Notes under the pieces: generated by a model
Seen by the model: only the letters and a program-made list of their open reading frames with translations
What the model was told of the DNA's origin: nothing
The model's database searches: none
Assembly: GCF_000767055.1 (NCBI RefSeq)
Contig: NZ_CP006764.1
Location: 1 to 64,000, forward strand
DNA from: Corynebacterium doosanense CAU 212 = DSM 45436
Lineage (GTDB): Bacteria > Actinomycetota > Actinomycetes > Mycobacteriales > Mycobacteriaceae
Direction of reading: 5' to 3'
DNA: 64,000 bases
Made by a program: the position numbers and the translations under genes
Shown here: positions 31,317 through 40,738 of the stretch, piece by piece
Layout: every line of letters starts with the position of its first letter
Position numbering within the stretch: the first letter of the stretch is position 1

Positions 31317-32320
31317 ATACCCTCCGACAGGCCCGCGCCGCGCGCCGACGCCGCCGCGCCCTCGTCACCGCCGCGATGGCGGTCATCGTCGCCGCGCTCT
31401 ATCTGTTCGCACTCATGTGGGGCGAGCACTTCTACGGCCCCGCCGCGCTCTTCGCCCTGCTCACCGGCGGCGACGCACCGGGCGGGGCGGAGTACGCCGT
31501 CACGGGGCTGCGCCTCCCGCGTGCCACCCTCGGCCTGCTCGTCGGCCTGGCGTTCGGGGCCGCGGGCGTGACCTTCCAGACCATGCTGCGCAACCAGCTC
31601 GCCTCACCGGATCTCATCGGTATCTCCGCCGGTGCGTCGGCAGCGGGAGTGATCGGGATTGTCATCTTCGACCTCAGCCAGGCGCAGGTCTCCCTGCTGG
31701 CGCTCGTCGCCGCGCTGGTGGTGGCGGTGCTCATCTACGCGTTGTCGGCCACCGGCGGTTTCTCCGGCACCCGGTTGATCCTCATCGGCATCGGCATCGC
31801 CGCCATGCTGCAGTCCGTGGTCACCTACGCCCTGTCTAAGGCGGATTCCTGGGATCTGCCCACCGCCACCCGCTGGCTGACGGGTTCACTCAACGGAGCG
31901 ACGTGGGAGCGGGTGCTGCCGGTGGCCGTGGGCGTCGTCCTCGGCCTGCCGCTGCTGGTGCTGCTCACCCGCGAGCTGGAGGTCCTGCGCCTGGGTGACG
32001 ACGCCGCCTCCGGTCTCGGCGTCCGGGTCCAGGGCGTGCGGGTCCTCGCCGTCATCGCCGCGGTCGGGCTCGTCGCCGTGGCCACCGCCGCCTGCGGGCC
32101 CATCGCCTTCGTCGCCTTCATGGCGGGCCCGATCGCCGCGCGCATCGTCGGCCCCGGCGGCGCGCTGCTCGTGCCCTCCGCCCTGGTCGGCGCCATCCTC
32201 GTTCTCGGCGGGGACCTCATCGGACAGTACTTCCTGGGCACGCGTTACCCCGTCGGTGTCGTCACCGGCGCCCTCGGTGCACCCTTCCTCATCTACCTGC
32301 TTACCAGGAGGCTCGCATGA
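31313..32320 (+). CDS. Iron-siderophore ABC transporter permease (FecCD family), second
   Basis: The 335-residue membrane protein has RLPRATLGLLVGLAFGAAGV near 65, TMLRNQLASPDLIGISAGAS near 87 and GPIAFVAFMAGPIAARIVG near 258, so it is the paralogous partner of the upstream permease. The GTG start overlaps the upstream stop by 4 nt (GTGA), and its own stop overlaps the ATPase start, consistent with tight translational coupling. Confidence 0.92.
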   Translation: MNTLRQARAARRRRRALVTAAMAVIVAALYLFALMWGEHFYGPAALFALLTGGDAPGGAEYAVTGLRLPRATLGLLVGLAFGAAGVTFQTMLRNQLASPDLIGISAGASAAGVIGIVIFDLSQAQVSLLALVAALVVAVLIYALSATGGFSGTRLILIGIGIAAMLQSVVTYALSKADSWDLPTATRWLTGSLNGATWERVLPVAVGVVLGLPLLVLLTRELEVLRLGDDAASGLGVRVQGVRVLAVIAAVGLVAVATAACGPIAFVAFMAGPIAARIVGPGGALLVPSALVGAILVLGGDLIGQYFLGTRYPVGVVTGALGAPFLIYLLTRRLA

Positions 32321-33123
32321 GCGTCGACCACACCCTCGATATCCACGACCTGCACCTGGGATACGGCGAGCGACAGGTCGTCACCGGCCTGGACCTCACC
32401 ATCGCGCCGGGCAGGATCACCTCGATCGTCGGGCCCAACGGCTGCGGCAAGTCCACGCTCCTGCGTGCCCTGTCCCGCCTGCTCAAACCCACCAGCGGGG
32501 AGGTGCTTCTCGACGCCCGCCCGCTGCACGAGCGCCCGTCCAAGGAGCTGGCCAGGATCGTCGGACTGCTCCCGCAGACCCCGGTCGCCCCGGAGGGCAT
32601 CGTCGTCGCCGACCTCGTCGGCCGCGGCCGGCACCCGCACCAGGGATTCACCGGCCGCTGGTCCCCGCGCGACTACGAGGTCGTGGCCCGCTCCCTCGAG
32701 CTCACCCACACCACGGAGCTGGCCGAGCGCAGCATCGACGAGCTCTCCGGCGGACAGCGCCAGCGGGTGTGGATCGCCATGGCGCTGGCCCAGGAGACCG
32801 ACATCCTGCTGCTCGACGAACCGACCACCTACCTCGACATCGCCAACCAGCTGGAGATCCTCGACCTGCTCATCGACCTCAACCGCGAGCACGGAACCAC
32901 CATCGTCATGGTGCTGCACGACATCGGCCTGGCCGCCCGCTACTCCGATGAGCTGGTGGCCATCTCGAACGGGAAGCTCTACAGTGCGGGCGATCCCGCA
33001 CAGGTGGTCACCGAGCAGACCATGTCCGACGTCTTCGGACTCGACTGCCGGGTCATCGAGGACCCCGTCTCCGGCTCCCCACTCGTGCTGCCCATCGGCC
33101 GCCACTTCGCGAAAGAACACTGA
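32317..33123 (+). CDS. Iron-siderophore ABC transporter ATP-binding protein
   Basis: The 268-residue ATPase has Walker A GPNGCGKSTLLRAL near 39, signature SGGQRQRVWIAMALAQ near 143, Walker B ILLLDEPTTYLDIANQ near 163 and the H-loop VLHDIG near 200. These are typical of the FecE/FhuC group. It starts by ATGA overlap with the permease and its TGA stop shares one base with the ATG of the siderophore-interacting protein. Confidence 0.93.
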   Translation: MSVDHTLDIHDLHLGYGERQVVTGLDLTIAPGRITSIVGPNGCGKSTLLRALSRLLKPTSGEVLLDARPLHERPSKELARIVGLLPQTPVAPEGIVVADLVGRGRHPHQGFTGRWSPRDYEVVARSLELTHTTELAERSIDELSGGQRQRVWIAMALAQETDILLLDEPTTYLDIANQLEILDLLIDLNREHGTTIVMVLHDIGLAARYSDELVAISNGKLYSAGDPAQVVTEQTMSDVFGLDCRVIEDPVSGSPLVLPIGRHFAKEH

Positions 33124-34028
33124 TGCCCTTCACCCCCGTCACCGCCGTCGTCGAATCCGCCGAGCACCTCAGCCCCAACTTCCTCCGCGTCGTCTTCACC
33201 GGATCCGAGCTCGCTCGGGTGGGCTCCGACGCCCCCGCCTACGACCAGCGCATCAAGCTGATCTTCCCGGGTCCGAGCGGCCGTCTCCCGCAGGTCGCCG
33301 ACCCGGCCAACTTCTACCCCTCCTGGCTGGAGCTTCCCGACGACGAGCGTGGCCACATGCGCACGTATTCCATCCGCTGGTGGGAGCTGGCACCGGGCTC
33401 CACACGCCTGGCCGTCGACTTCGTGCTGCACCTCGTGCCCGGGGAGACCGGCCCGGCCGCGACCTGGGCCGCCGCTGCGCAACCGGGCGACGAGGTGCTG
33501 CTCATCGCCCCGCTCCGGGATGAGGAGCCGATGGGCGGCATTGAGTTCCGCCCCGGCGCGGCGACGGACATCGTGCTGGTGGGCGACGAGACCGCGGCGC
33601 CGGCCATCGCCAGGATCCTCGAGGACCTGCGGGTGGCCGGATCCGACGTCACGGGCACCGCGTACATCGAGGTACCCGAGGCGGCCGATGCCCTGCCCAT
33701 CGACGGCCCGGCGGGCGTCGAGGTGCGTTACTTCATCCGCGGCGAGCGGGAGTTCGGCGCCCAGCTGTGCGAGGCGGTGCTGGGAGACGCCGACGCCGAG
33801 CTCGTGGTGGACACCACGCCCGAGCTGGTGTGGGAAACCCCCGTCTTTTCCGGGTCGGGAGAGGAGATCGGGGAGGAGGCAGCAGAAATCCCCCGCTACT
33901 ACTGGATAGCGGGGGAGAGCGGCCTGGTCACCGGCCTGCGCAGGTCGTTGACCAGGGACAAGGCGGTCGCCCGCTCCCAGGTGGCCTTCATGGGCTACTG
34001 GAAGCGCGGCGTCGCCATGCGTGCCTAG
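33123..34028 (+). CDS. Siderophore-interacting FAD protein (ferric-chelate reductase family)
   Basis: The 301-residue cytosolic protein belongs to the SIP family that reduces ferric siderophores with NAD(P)H. Visible are the FAD-binding motif MRTYSIRWW near 80 (RxYS), ATWAAAAQPGDEVLLIAP near 115, and the nucleotide-binding region VLVGDETAAPAIARILEDL near 152. It ends with YYWIAGESGLVTGLRRSL and GYWKRG, standard for the family. Last gene of the operon; it should free iron from the imported siderophore. It overlaps the convergent gene by 4 nt. Confidence 0.92.
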   Translation: MPFTPVTAVVESAEHLSPNFLRVVFTGSELARVGSDAPAYDQRIKLIFPGPSGRLPQVADPANFYPSWLELPDDERGHMRTYSIRWWELAPGSTRLAVDFVLHLVPGETGPAATWAAAAQPGDEVLLIAPLRDEEPMGGIEFRPGAATDIVLVGDETAAPAIARILEDLRVAGSDVTGTAYIEVPEAADALPIDGPAGVEVRYFIRGEREFGAQLCEAVLGDADAELVVDTTPELVWETPVFSGSGEEIGEEAAEIPRYYWIAGESGLVTGLRRSLTRDKAVARSQVAFMGYWKRGVAMRA

Positions 34029-34879
34029 CTGTTGTCCTCGCGCCGAAGGGTCTCGTTGAACTCGCGCTCCACGCGTTCCTGCTCTAGGCGGAGCCGCTCG
34101 GCGGCCTGATCGGCGCCTTCCGAGGCCTCGGCGACGGCCTCCTGGCCACGGCGGTGCGACTCCAGCTGAGAGTCGATGGATCCCAGCAGCTCCTCGTCGC
34201 GCACGGCCGGGTACTCGGCCAGATCGCCGGCGGGTTTGTCCGTGGAGGTCTGGTAGACGAGCTTCGACTCCTGCTCACCGGAGTGCTCCTCCACGCGCGG
34301 GGGAGTCGTCGCCGGCTCCTCCTTCGTGCGCAGGAAGAGGAAGTAGTAGACGCCGGCGCCGATTGCGGCGAGCAGCGAGAGGAGGGCGGCGCCGATGCCC
34401 ACACCGCGCAGACCCTTCTTCTGCTGGCGGCGACGTGCCTTCTTCTCGGCCTGCTTCCGGGCCTTTTCCGCGGCCTTCTGCACCTTGGCGGACTGCTTCT
34501 TCGTCCGGCGGAACAGCCCCTGGCGGGCTTCCTGCGCGGTCTCGGTCAGGCGGTCCTTGGCCTTCTCGAAGTCGAAGGCGTCCTCCGCGGCCAGGCGCTG
34601 GGCGAGTCGGGCCCGGCGGTTCTCCAGGCGCACGTGCGCCGCCTGCGTGACCGGGCCGGCCTCGGCGCGGGCTTCCCGGCGCTTCTCCGCCTCCTTGTCG
34701 GAGAGCTTCACCCGCTCCTTGCGGTCCAGGTTCTCCAGCTGCGTGCGCAGATCGGAAATGGAGGCAGAGGTGACACGGAGGTCGTCGTACCCGCCGGCCG
34801 GCTTCTTCCCGCCCTTGGAGAGCGTGCCACGGAGCTGGTTGACGATCTTCAGACCCTGCATGATCAGTAGGGGATTCAT
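34025..34879 (-). CDS. Membrane protein with long charged coiled-coil segments, function unknown
   Basis: The 284-residue product is dominated by Lys/Arg/Glu/Ala-rich helical stretches (about 45-150) predicted to form coiled coil. One transmembrane helix follows (GIGAALLSLLAAIGAGVYYFLF, about 155-176), then a polar region and a second charged helix (about 245-284). The orientation by positive-inside would place the basic N-terminal part in the cytoplasm. It is transcribed towards the siderophore operon and away from ppiA. The start ATG is at 34879. I do not recognise the family. Confidence 0.75.
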   Translation of the reverse strand: MNPLLIMQGLKIVNQLRGTLSKGGKKPAGGYDDLRVTSASISDLRTQLENLDRKERVKLSDKEAEKRREARAEAGPVTQAAHVRLENRRARLAQRLAAEDAFDFEKAKDRLTETAQEARQGLFRRTKKQSAKVQKAAEKARKQAEKKARRRQQKKGLRGVGIGAALLSLLAAIGAGVYYFLFLRTKEEPATTPPRVEEHSGEQESKLVYQTSTDKPAGDLAEYPAVRDEELLGSIDSQLESHRRGQEAVAEASEGADQAAERLRLEQERVEREFNETLRREDNS

Positions 34880-35018
34880 GGTGTGTGGAGCCCTTCATCT
34901 AAACGGAGAAGTTATATGCGTCTCCTTCCACTCTAGTGGGGTGGCGGGGATTGAGGCGGGCGAACGCCGACAGCGAACACGTGGCCATGCGGAGAGGAGT
35001 TTTCCTATACTCGTGGCC

Positions 35019-35540
35019 ATGACCCAGAAGACAGCTACCGCAACTCTGCACACCAACCATGGCGACGTCGTCATCGACCTCTACGGCAACCACGCGCCGA
35101 AGACGGTCGAGAACTTCGTCGGCCTCGCCACCGGCGAGAAGGACTACTCCTCGGAGAACGCCCAGGGCAAAAACTCCGGCCCGTTCTACGACGGTTCGAT
35201 CTTCCACCGCATCATCGACGGGTTCATGATCCAGGGCGGTGACCCCACCGGCACCGGCCGTGGCGGCCCGGGCTACCAGTTCGCCGACGAGTTCCACCCC
35301 GAGCTGCGCTTCGACCGCGCCTACCTGCTGGCCATGGCCAACGCCGGCCCGGGCACCAACGGCTCGCAGTTCTTCATCACCGCGGGCCCGACCCCGCACC
35401 TCAACAACGCCCACACCATCTTCGGTGAGGTCACCGACGAGGCGTCGCGCAAGGTCGTCGACGAGATCGCCCAGGTCCGCACCGGATCCATGGACCGTCC
35501 CGTCGAGGACGTCGTCATCGAGTCGGTCGAGATCTCCTAG
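35019..35540 (+). CDS. ppiA: Cyclophilin-type peptidyl-prolyl cis-trans isomerase
   Basis: The 173-residue cytosolic cyclophilin catalyses proline isomerisation. Core motifs are present: FHRIIDGFMIQGGDPTGTG near 64, ANAGPGTNGSQFFIT near 105 and LNNAHTIFGEV near 131. The active-site Arg (FHR) and the QFFI strand are intact. I start it at the ATG at 35019 (MTQKTATATLHTNHGDV). A GGAGAGGAG run lies about 20 nt upstream, rather far for a normal ribosome site, and a GTG two codons earlier is possible. A clean terminator follows. Confidence 0.95.
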   Translation: MTQKTATATLHTNHGDVVIDLYGNHAPKTVENFVGLATGEKDYSSENAQGKNSGPFYDGSIFHRIIDGFMIQGGDPTGTGRGGPGYQFADEFHPELRFDRAYLLAMANAGPGTNGSQFFITAGPTPHLNNAHTIFGEVTDEASRKVVDEIAQVRTGSMDRPVEDVVIESVEIS

Positions 35541-35555
35541 TCTCCTGGACTCGCG

Positions 35556-35589
35556 GCCCGCTTTCCCCTCTCGGGGTGAGCGGGCTTTT
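35556..35589 (+). terminator. Terminator after ppiA
   Basis: A stem of GCCCGCT with AGCGGGC and inner CCCC/GGGG pairs is followed by TTTT, 15 nt after the ppiA stop. The next gene starts 50 nt further on, so rhomboid expression needs read-through or its own promoter in the short gap. Confidence 0.85.
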
Positions 35590-35639
35590 GCCATTGCAGT
35601 AGAAGTAGGGGCTAGCGCCCCGGGAGAGGATGGGCCGCG

Positions 35640-36284
35640 ATGCAGCAGTGGCTGGGAAAGTACCGTCGAGAAGCTCCCGTCACCCTCGGTGTCATTGTCG
35701 CGTGCCTGATCGTCTTCCTGCTCACCGGCGGGGCGCAGTCGCGCCTGGGCCGGGAACTGATCCTCTGGGGCCCGGCCGAGCAGCCGTGGCGCCTGGTCAC
35801 GTCGGGTTTCCTGCACCTGGACATCACACACCTGGCCATCAACATGATCATGCTGCTGCTCATCGGCAGGGAGATCGAGAAGTTCACCGGGCCGCTGCTG
35901 TACGCGGGGATCTACCTCGCCGGGTTGCTGGGTTCCGCGGCCACGGTGCTGTGGATGAACCCGCTGACCCCCACGGCGGGGGCGAGCGGCGCGCTCTACG
36001 CCCTGCTGGCCGTGCTCATCGGCGTGACGGCCCGCCGGGGTGGGGATCTGCGTGCTCCGGTGGTGCTCGTGATGGCCAACGTGGCCTACTCCCTCCTGGT
36101 GCCGGGCATTAGTCTGTGGGGTCATCTCGGGGGTCTGGCGGTGGGTCTGTTCCTCGCGGGGCCGGTCACTTCGGGGGACCCGCGGGTGCGGTGGAGCGCG
36201 GTTCTGGGGGCCGTCGCGCTGAGTGCACTGCTCGGTCTAGTTTGCTCTGAAGAGGGTAATTTTATTCACCTGGTCGCATGCTAA
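35640..36284 (+). CDS. Rhomboid-family intramembrane serine protease
   Basis: The 214-residue polytopic protein has six or so hydrophobic helices. The serine motif GASGALY (Ser116) and the partner His162 in LWGHLGGLAVG form the rhomboid catalytic dyad. HLAINMIMLLLIGREIEKF (about 64-82) is the conserved second-helix region with His and Asn. It should cleave transmembrane segments of substrates in the membrane. A gene of this kind follows ppiA in many corynebacteria and mycobacteria. The last 12 residues (SEEGNFIHLVAC) are not part of the fold. Confidence 0.9.
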   Translation: MQQWLGKYRREAPVTLGVIVACLIVFLLTGGAQSRLGRELILWGPAEQPWRLVTSGFLHLDITHLAINMIMLLLIGREIEKFTGPLLYAGIYLAGLLGSAATVLWMNPLTPTAGASGALYALLAVLIGVTARRGGDLRAPVVLVMANVAYSLLVPGISLWGHLGGLAVGLFLAGPVTSGDPRVRWSAVLGAVALSALLGLVCSEEGNFIHLVAC

Positions 36285-36427
36285 AGCACGAGGTCAACGC
36301 GCGTAAAATGGGATGATCTTTCGAGGGTGATGAGAGATTTCGGGTTATGGGCCTACATTCAAAAACCAACGCAGAGCCCTGCACCCAAGTCCTGATCCCC
36401 GATTGATCGAAAAGGAACCTGATCGCC

Positions 36428-37417
36428 ATGAGCGTCAGCTCGCAGGCTGCTCCGCGTCTATCCGCCTCCGCACCGGTGGACACCCAGGAGCAGACCGACA
36501 CCCCCCACCCCACCTGGGACCGCCTCGCGCTCTCCTTCGAGGTCATCCCGCCGCGCATCAACCAGGCCGGCGACCGTGACAAACTCGACGCGCTGCTCGC
36601 CGAGGTGCAGACCTACCGCCCCGACTACGTCGCCGTCACCTCCTCCGCCCGCTCCGGGTGGCTGGACGGCACGGCCGCCGTCATCGAGTACATCACCGAC
36701 AACTCCCGCCTGCGCCCGCTGGCGCACCTCGCCTGCACCGCGGGCACCGAGGAGGAGGTCGTGCGCGGCATCAACCAGCTGGTCGACGCCGGCGTGCGCG
36801 GCCTGCTGGCGCTGCGCGGTGACCTCCCGGCCGGGGAGCAATCGCTGCCCAGTGGCTACCTGCAGCACGCCACGGACCTCATCCGGGTGATCCGCGCCGT
36901 CGAGAAGCGACAGGCGGCGCGGTTCGCCGCCGGATCTCTCGCCGTGGGCGTGGCCTGTTACCCCTCCGGCCACGCCGAGGCAGCCAACGAGGACGAGGAC
37001 TACGACGTCCTGCTGGCCAAGCAGCGCCTCGGGGCGGACTTCGCCATCACCCAGCTCTTCTTCGACGCCGACGACTACCTGCGTTTCGCCGAGAAGGCAC
37101 GCCTGGCCGGCGTCACCATCCCGCTCATTCCGGGCATCATGCCCATGACTTCGGCCGCCAGGCTGGAACGCATGGGCAAGCTGGCCGGGTTGAGCGTGCC
37201 CGAGCACCTCCGCCGCCAGATGGCGGAGGCCGCCGAGAACGGACCCCTCGCCGAGCGAGAGGCCGGACTGGCGCTCACCGCCCAGCTGACCAGGGACATC
37301 CTGGCCGGCGGTGCGGGCGGGCTGCACGTGTACACGCACAACGACATGGACGTCACCCGCGACCTGCTCGACCAGGTCGGGGTCACGCCCGCCGCGCCAC
37401 ACCCCCGCAGAGCCTGA
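36428..37417 (+). CDS. metF: Methylenetetrahydrofolate reductase
   Basis: MetF reduces 5,10-methylene-THF to 5-methyl-THF for methionine synthesis, using FAD. The 329-residue protein shows LSFEVIPPRINQAG near 35, DYVAVTSSARSG near 66, GVRGLLALRGDLPAG near 122, DFAITQLFFDADDYL near 200 and IPLIPGIMPMTS near 225, all typical. An extra N-terminal 25 residues precede the barrel. A 143-nt leader upstream shows no riboswitch I recognise. metE follows after 70 nt in the same direction, so the methyl donor and the methyltransferase are probably coexpressed. Confidence 0.95.
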   Translation: MSVSSQAAPRLSASAPVDTQEQTDTPHPTWDRLALSFEVIPPRINQAGDRDKLDALLAEVQTYRPDYVAVTSSARSGWLDGTAAVIEYITDNSRLRPLAHLACTAGTEEEVVRGINQLVDAGVRGLLALRGDLPAGEQSLPSGYLQHATDLIRVIRAVEKRQAARFAAGSLAVGVACYPSGHAEAANEDEDYDVLLAKQRLGADFAITQLFFDADDYLRFAEKARLAGVTIPLIPGIMPMTSAARLERMGKLAGLSVPEHLRRQMAEAAENGPLAEREAGLALTAQLTRDILAGGAGGLHVYTHNDMDVTRDLLDQVGVTPAAPHPRRA

Positions 37418-37487
37418 AAACTTCCCTTTCTCTGCGCTTCAACCGGGAGCCCCCGAGACCTGAGCGCACCAACTCAAAGGACTCACC

Positions 37488-39764
37488 ATGTCTTCTTTCC
37501 CGCACGTCACCATCGAGGGCTACCCGCGCGTCGGCGCCAACCGAGAGCTGAAGAAAGCCCTCGAGTCCTACTGGGCCGGTCGCATCAGCGCCGACGACTT
37601 CACCAGCGCGGCCCACAGCCTGCGCGTGGACACCTACGCCCGCCTGCGCGACCTGGGCCTTTCCGAGGACTACGCCATCCCGGCCGACGTCGCCTACTAC
37701 GACCAGGTGCTGGAGACCGCCCTGACCGTCGGCCTCATCGGCGGCGGCTCCGAGATCTCCCTCGACGAGGAGTTCGCGCTCGCCCGCGGCAACTCCGAGA
37801 AGGCCCCGCTCGAGATGACCAAGTGGTTCGACACCAACTACCACTACCTTGTACCCGAGGTCGGCACCGACGCCATCACGCCCCGCGCCGCCCGCATCCT
37901 GCGCATCGTCGAGGAGGCCCGCGACGCCGGTTACACCGTGCGCCCCTACCTCGTCGGACCCGTCACCCTGCTCGCCCTCGCCAAGGCCGCCGAGGGAGCC
38001 GGCGACCCGCTCGAGCGCCTGAGCGAGCTCACCGACGCCTACGCCGCCATCCTCACCGAGCTCGCCGAGGCCGGCATCGACTGGATCCAGCTCTCCGAGC
38101 CCGCCCTGGTCGCCGACCTCGGCCCGGGCGACGCCCGCCTCGCCGAGCTCGCCCGCGAGACCTACACCCGCCTGCTCGAGCCCGCCGTCGGTGAGTCCCG
38201 CCCCAACATCCTGGTCAGCACTCCCTACGGCTCCCTGCGCGCCGGGCTGGATGTCCTCGCCGCCGCCGCGCCCGAGGCCCTGCACGTCGACCTCGCCCCG
38301 GCCACCCTGGTCCTCGACTCCGACTACCCCCAGCGCGTCGCCGCGGCCGTCCCGGCCGACACCCAGCTGGTCGCCGGGCTTATCGACGGACGAAACGTCT
38401 GGGCCGCCGACCTCGCCGAGCGCTCCGAGGTGCTGTCCAGCCTCGGCGACCGCGAGGTCTCCGTCTCCACCTCGGTCTCCCTCCAGCACGTCCCGCACAC
38501 CGTCGCCGCCGAGACTGACCTGCCCGTGGACGTCGTGTCCTGGCTGGCCTTCGCGGACGAGAAGATCGCCGAGGCCGCGGCCCTGGCGGGCGGCGACGAG
38601 GAGGCCGCGGCGCGCTCGGAGCGTGCCGTGCGCACCCGCCGCGAATCCGCCCGCACCCGCGTCGAGGCCGTGCAGAACCGCACCGCCGCGCTTCCCGACG
38701 GCGAGGTCGCGCGCACCCCGGACTTCGCCGGCCGCCAGGAGGCCCAGAAGGCGCTCGGCCTGCCGACGCTGCCGACCACCACCATCGGTTCCTTCCCCCA
38801 GACCACGGAGATCCGCAAGGCACGTGCCGACCACCGCTCCGGTGCACTCACCGACGAGCAGTACACCGAGGCCCTTCGCCAGGAGGTCGCCGACGTGATC
38901 ACCCTGCAGGAGGAGCTCGGCATCGACGTCCTCGTGCACGGCGAGCCCGAGCGCAACGACATGGTGCAGTACTTCGCGGAACTGCTCGACGGGTTCGTGG
39001 TCACGCAGAACGGCTGGGTCCAGTCCTACGGCTCCCGCTGCACCCGCCCGCCGATCGTCGTCGGCGACGTCTCCCGCCCCGAGGCCATGACAGTGGAGTG
39101 GGCGCGCTACGCGCAGTCCCTCTCCGACCGCCCGGTCAAGGGCATGCTCACCGGACCGGTGACCATCCTCGCGTGGTCCTTCGTGCGTGACGACGTCCCC
39201 CTCGCAGTCTCCGCGGATCAGATCGCCCTGGCGCTTGCCGACGAGGTCAACGACCTCGCCGAGGCCGGCATCTCCATCATCCAGATCGACGAGCCCGCCC
39301 TGCGCGAGCTGCTGCCGCTGCGCGAGGACGACCGCCCCGCCTACCTCGACTGGTCCATCCGTTCCTTCCGCCTCGTCGCCCTGGACGCGAAGCCGGAGAC
39401 GCAGATCCACACCCACCTCTGCTACTCGGAGTTCGGCCAGATCATCGACGCCGTCGCCGCCCTGGACGCCGACGTCACCTCCATCGAGGCGGCCCGCTCG
39501 CGCATGGAGCTGCTCGTGGACCTCAACGAGAACTTCCACTCGGAGATCGGCCCGGGCATCTGGGACATCCACTCCCCGCGAGTCCCGTCCGTGGAGGAGC
39601 TCACCTCGCTCATCGAGGCTGCGCTCACCCATGTTCCGGCCGAGCGGCTGTGGATCAACCCGGACTGCGGGCTGAAGACGCGTGGTTACGAGGAGACGAA
39701 GGCCAGCCTGGAGAACATGGTGGAGGCGCGTCGTAACGTGCTCGCCGCCCACGGCTGGGGATAA
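37488..39764 (+). CDS. metE: Cobalamin-independent methionine synthase
   Basis: MetE transfers the methyl group of 5-methyl-THF-polyglutamate to homocysteine. The 758-residue protein is full length with its two fused barrels: [19 protein letters not shown] at the N-terminus, [17 protein letters not shown] opening the catalytic half near 430, the zinc ligands in HTHLCYSEF near 641 and [13 protein letters not shown] near 724. Start ATG follows AAAGGACT. It directly follows metF. Downstream lies a cluster of DnaA boxes rather than an obvious terminator. Confidence 0.97.
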   Translation: MSSFPHVTIEGYPRVGANRELKKALESYWAGRISADDFTSAAHSLRVDTYARLRDLGLSEDYAIPADVAYYDQVLETALTVGLIGGGSEISLDEEFALARGNSEKAPLEMTKWFDTNYHYLVPEVGTDAITPRAARILRIVEEARDAGYTVRPYLVGPVTLLALAKAAEGAGDPLERLSELTDAYAAILTELAEAGIDWIQLSEPALVADLGPGDARLAELARETYTRLLEPAVGESRPNILVSTPYGSLRAGLDVLAAAAPEALHVDLAPATLVLDSDYPQRVAAAVPADTQLVAGLIDGRNVWAADLAERSEVLSSLGDREVSVSTSVSLQHVPHTVAAETDLPVDVVSWLAFADEKIAEAAALAGGDEEAAARSERAVRTRRESARTRVEAVQNRTAALPDGEVARTPDFAGRQEAQKALGLPTLPTTTIGSFPQTTEIRKARADHRSGALTDEQYTEALRQEVADVITLQEELGIDVLVHGEPERNDMVQYFAELLDGFVVTQNGWVQSYGSRCTRPPIVVGDVSRPEAMTVEWARYAQSLSDRPVKGMLTGPVTILAWSFVRDDVPLAVSADQIALALADEVNDLAEAGISIIQIDEPALRELLPLREDDRPAYLDWSIRSFRLVALDAKPETQIHTHLCYSEFGQIIDAVAALDADVTSIEAARSRMELLVDLNENFHSEIGPGIWDIHSPRVPSVEELTSLIEAALTHVPAERLWINPDCGLKTRGYEETKASLENMVEARRNVLAAHGWG

Positions 39765-39785
39765 CCGGTGGACAAATCGGGGCAG

Positions 39786-40021
39786 TTATACACCGCCCCG
39801 AGTTATGCACAGGAGTTATCCACAGTGTGGATAAACACATTCGTGTAATTATCCGTACACAATAGCGTTCGAACAGCTGCGACCAGGCTATACGGGCGTT
39901 CAGGGTGGTGCGGTTCGAAAAGTCACTACCCCGGGCTGACCGGGGAACACGGTTGTCCACAGGCTGGGGAGGCGGCTGCGACACGCCGTCGTCCACAGAC
40001 CTGTCCCCAGGTTGTGGATAA
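39786..40021. other. Cluster of DnaA boxes downstream of metE
   Basis: Three perfect boxes are present: TTATCCACA at 39816-39824, TGTGGATAA at 39826-39834 (the two form a 19-bp palindrome with one base between) and TGTGGATAA at 40013-40021. Near matches are TTATGCACA 39803-39811, TTGTCCACA 39953-39961 and TCGTCCACA 39989-39997. This exceeds the density of perfect boxes in the oriC spacer itself. The stretch 39765-40032 has no gene. It may titrate DnaA or regulate initiation, or control neighbouring promoters. Confidence 0.7.
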
Positions 40022-40032
40022 CTCCGCGGCTG

Positions 40033-40569
40033 TTAAAAGTTGTGGAACTGCTGCACCACCACGGGCTGACCGGCGAACTTGCCGGACTGCATGATGGCGG
40101 ATCCGTGACCGACCCGGACGGCGTTCGCGCCCAACATGTTGGCGTTGTGGCCCGGGGAATTGCGCCAGAGTCCGAACGCCTGCGACGGGTTGCCGGTGGT
40201 GATGGCGATGTTCTCGGACAGGCAGGAGCCGTTCTGGCACGTCATCTCACCGTGCTCGAACTTGCCGGTGCGGGCGAGGTAGTCCGCCCATTCCTGGGCG
40301 CTGGCGTCGAGAGCCGCAGAGCGCTGGACTGGCGGCAGGTTGTTGGCGGCGCGGTGGGCGTTGACCTGCGCGGTGAGGTCCGCGCTGTAGTCCGCCTGGG
40401 TGCCCGTGCCCGGCTACGAGGGCGCCGGCTGGGTGCCCAAGCCGGACAGGAACGAGGAGCTGAGCTGGGAGGAGAGATCCTGGGCCTGCGCGGGGGCGTC
40501 GCCGATGGTGGCGGTGGCGGCGGCAACTGCGAAGGTGGCGCCGATCAGGCGTCGGGAAACCCGGTTCAT
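40033..40569 (-). pseudogene. Secreted CAP/SCP-domain protein gene with an in-frame stop codon
   Basis: The reading frame starts MNRVSRRLIGATFAVAAATA (signal peptide, SD AAGGATG upstream) and is open for 51 codons. It then meets a TAG (40414-40416) and resumes in the same frame as a complete CAP domain: VNAHRAANNLPPV, QEWADYLARTGKFEHGEM, SENIAITTGNPSQAFGLW and SPGHNANMLGANAVRVGHG, ending VVVQQFHNF. The conserved His, Glu and His of CAP proteins are present. So only one base change separates it from an intact 178-residue secreted protein. It may be a recent pseudogene, a sequencing error, or read-through. The next start codon (40245) would make only a domain fragment without a signal peptide. 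Confidence 0.8.
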
Positions 40570-40681
40570 GGTAAACATCCTTAATGTCTGGGAGGGGTAC
40601 CTACCTGTCTGAGCCTAAAGCGCGCCGCGCTGCAGATGGTGCCGGACGGGGACCAGTACCCGTGCGGCCGTGGGCACGACG

Positions 40682-40716
40682 AAGCCCGGCACCCCTGGGA
40701 GGGAGTACCGGGCTTT
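40682..40716. terminator. Hairpin after crgA
   Basis: The arms AAGCCCGG and CCGGGCTT enclose a partly paired C/G-rich inner part. It is 23 nt after the minus-strand crgA stop. On the minus strand no T tract follows, and on the plus strand only TTT, so termination is inferred. Confidence 0.55.
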
Positions 40717-40738
40717 GTCGGCTTGGTCGGCTGGGCGG

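Noticed and set aside
36285-36427. Possible SAM or other riboswitch upstream of metF
   Set aside because: I looked for the conserved cores of SAM-I and SAM-IV types and for the TAGAC-N6-GTCTA McbR site and saw none, so no regulatory RNA is claimed.
40242-40526. Minus-strand Pro/Arg-rich frame overlapping the CAP gene
   Set aside because: It is out of frame with the clear CAP domain and its composition is that of a shadow frame.
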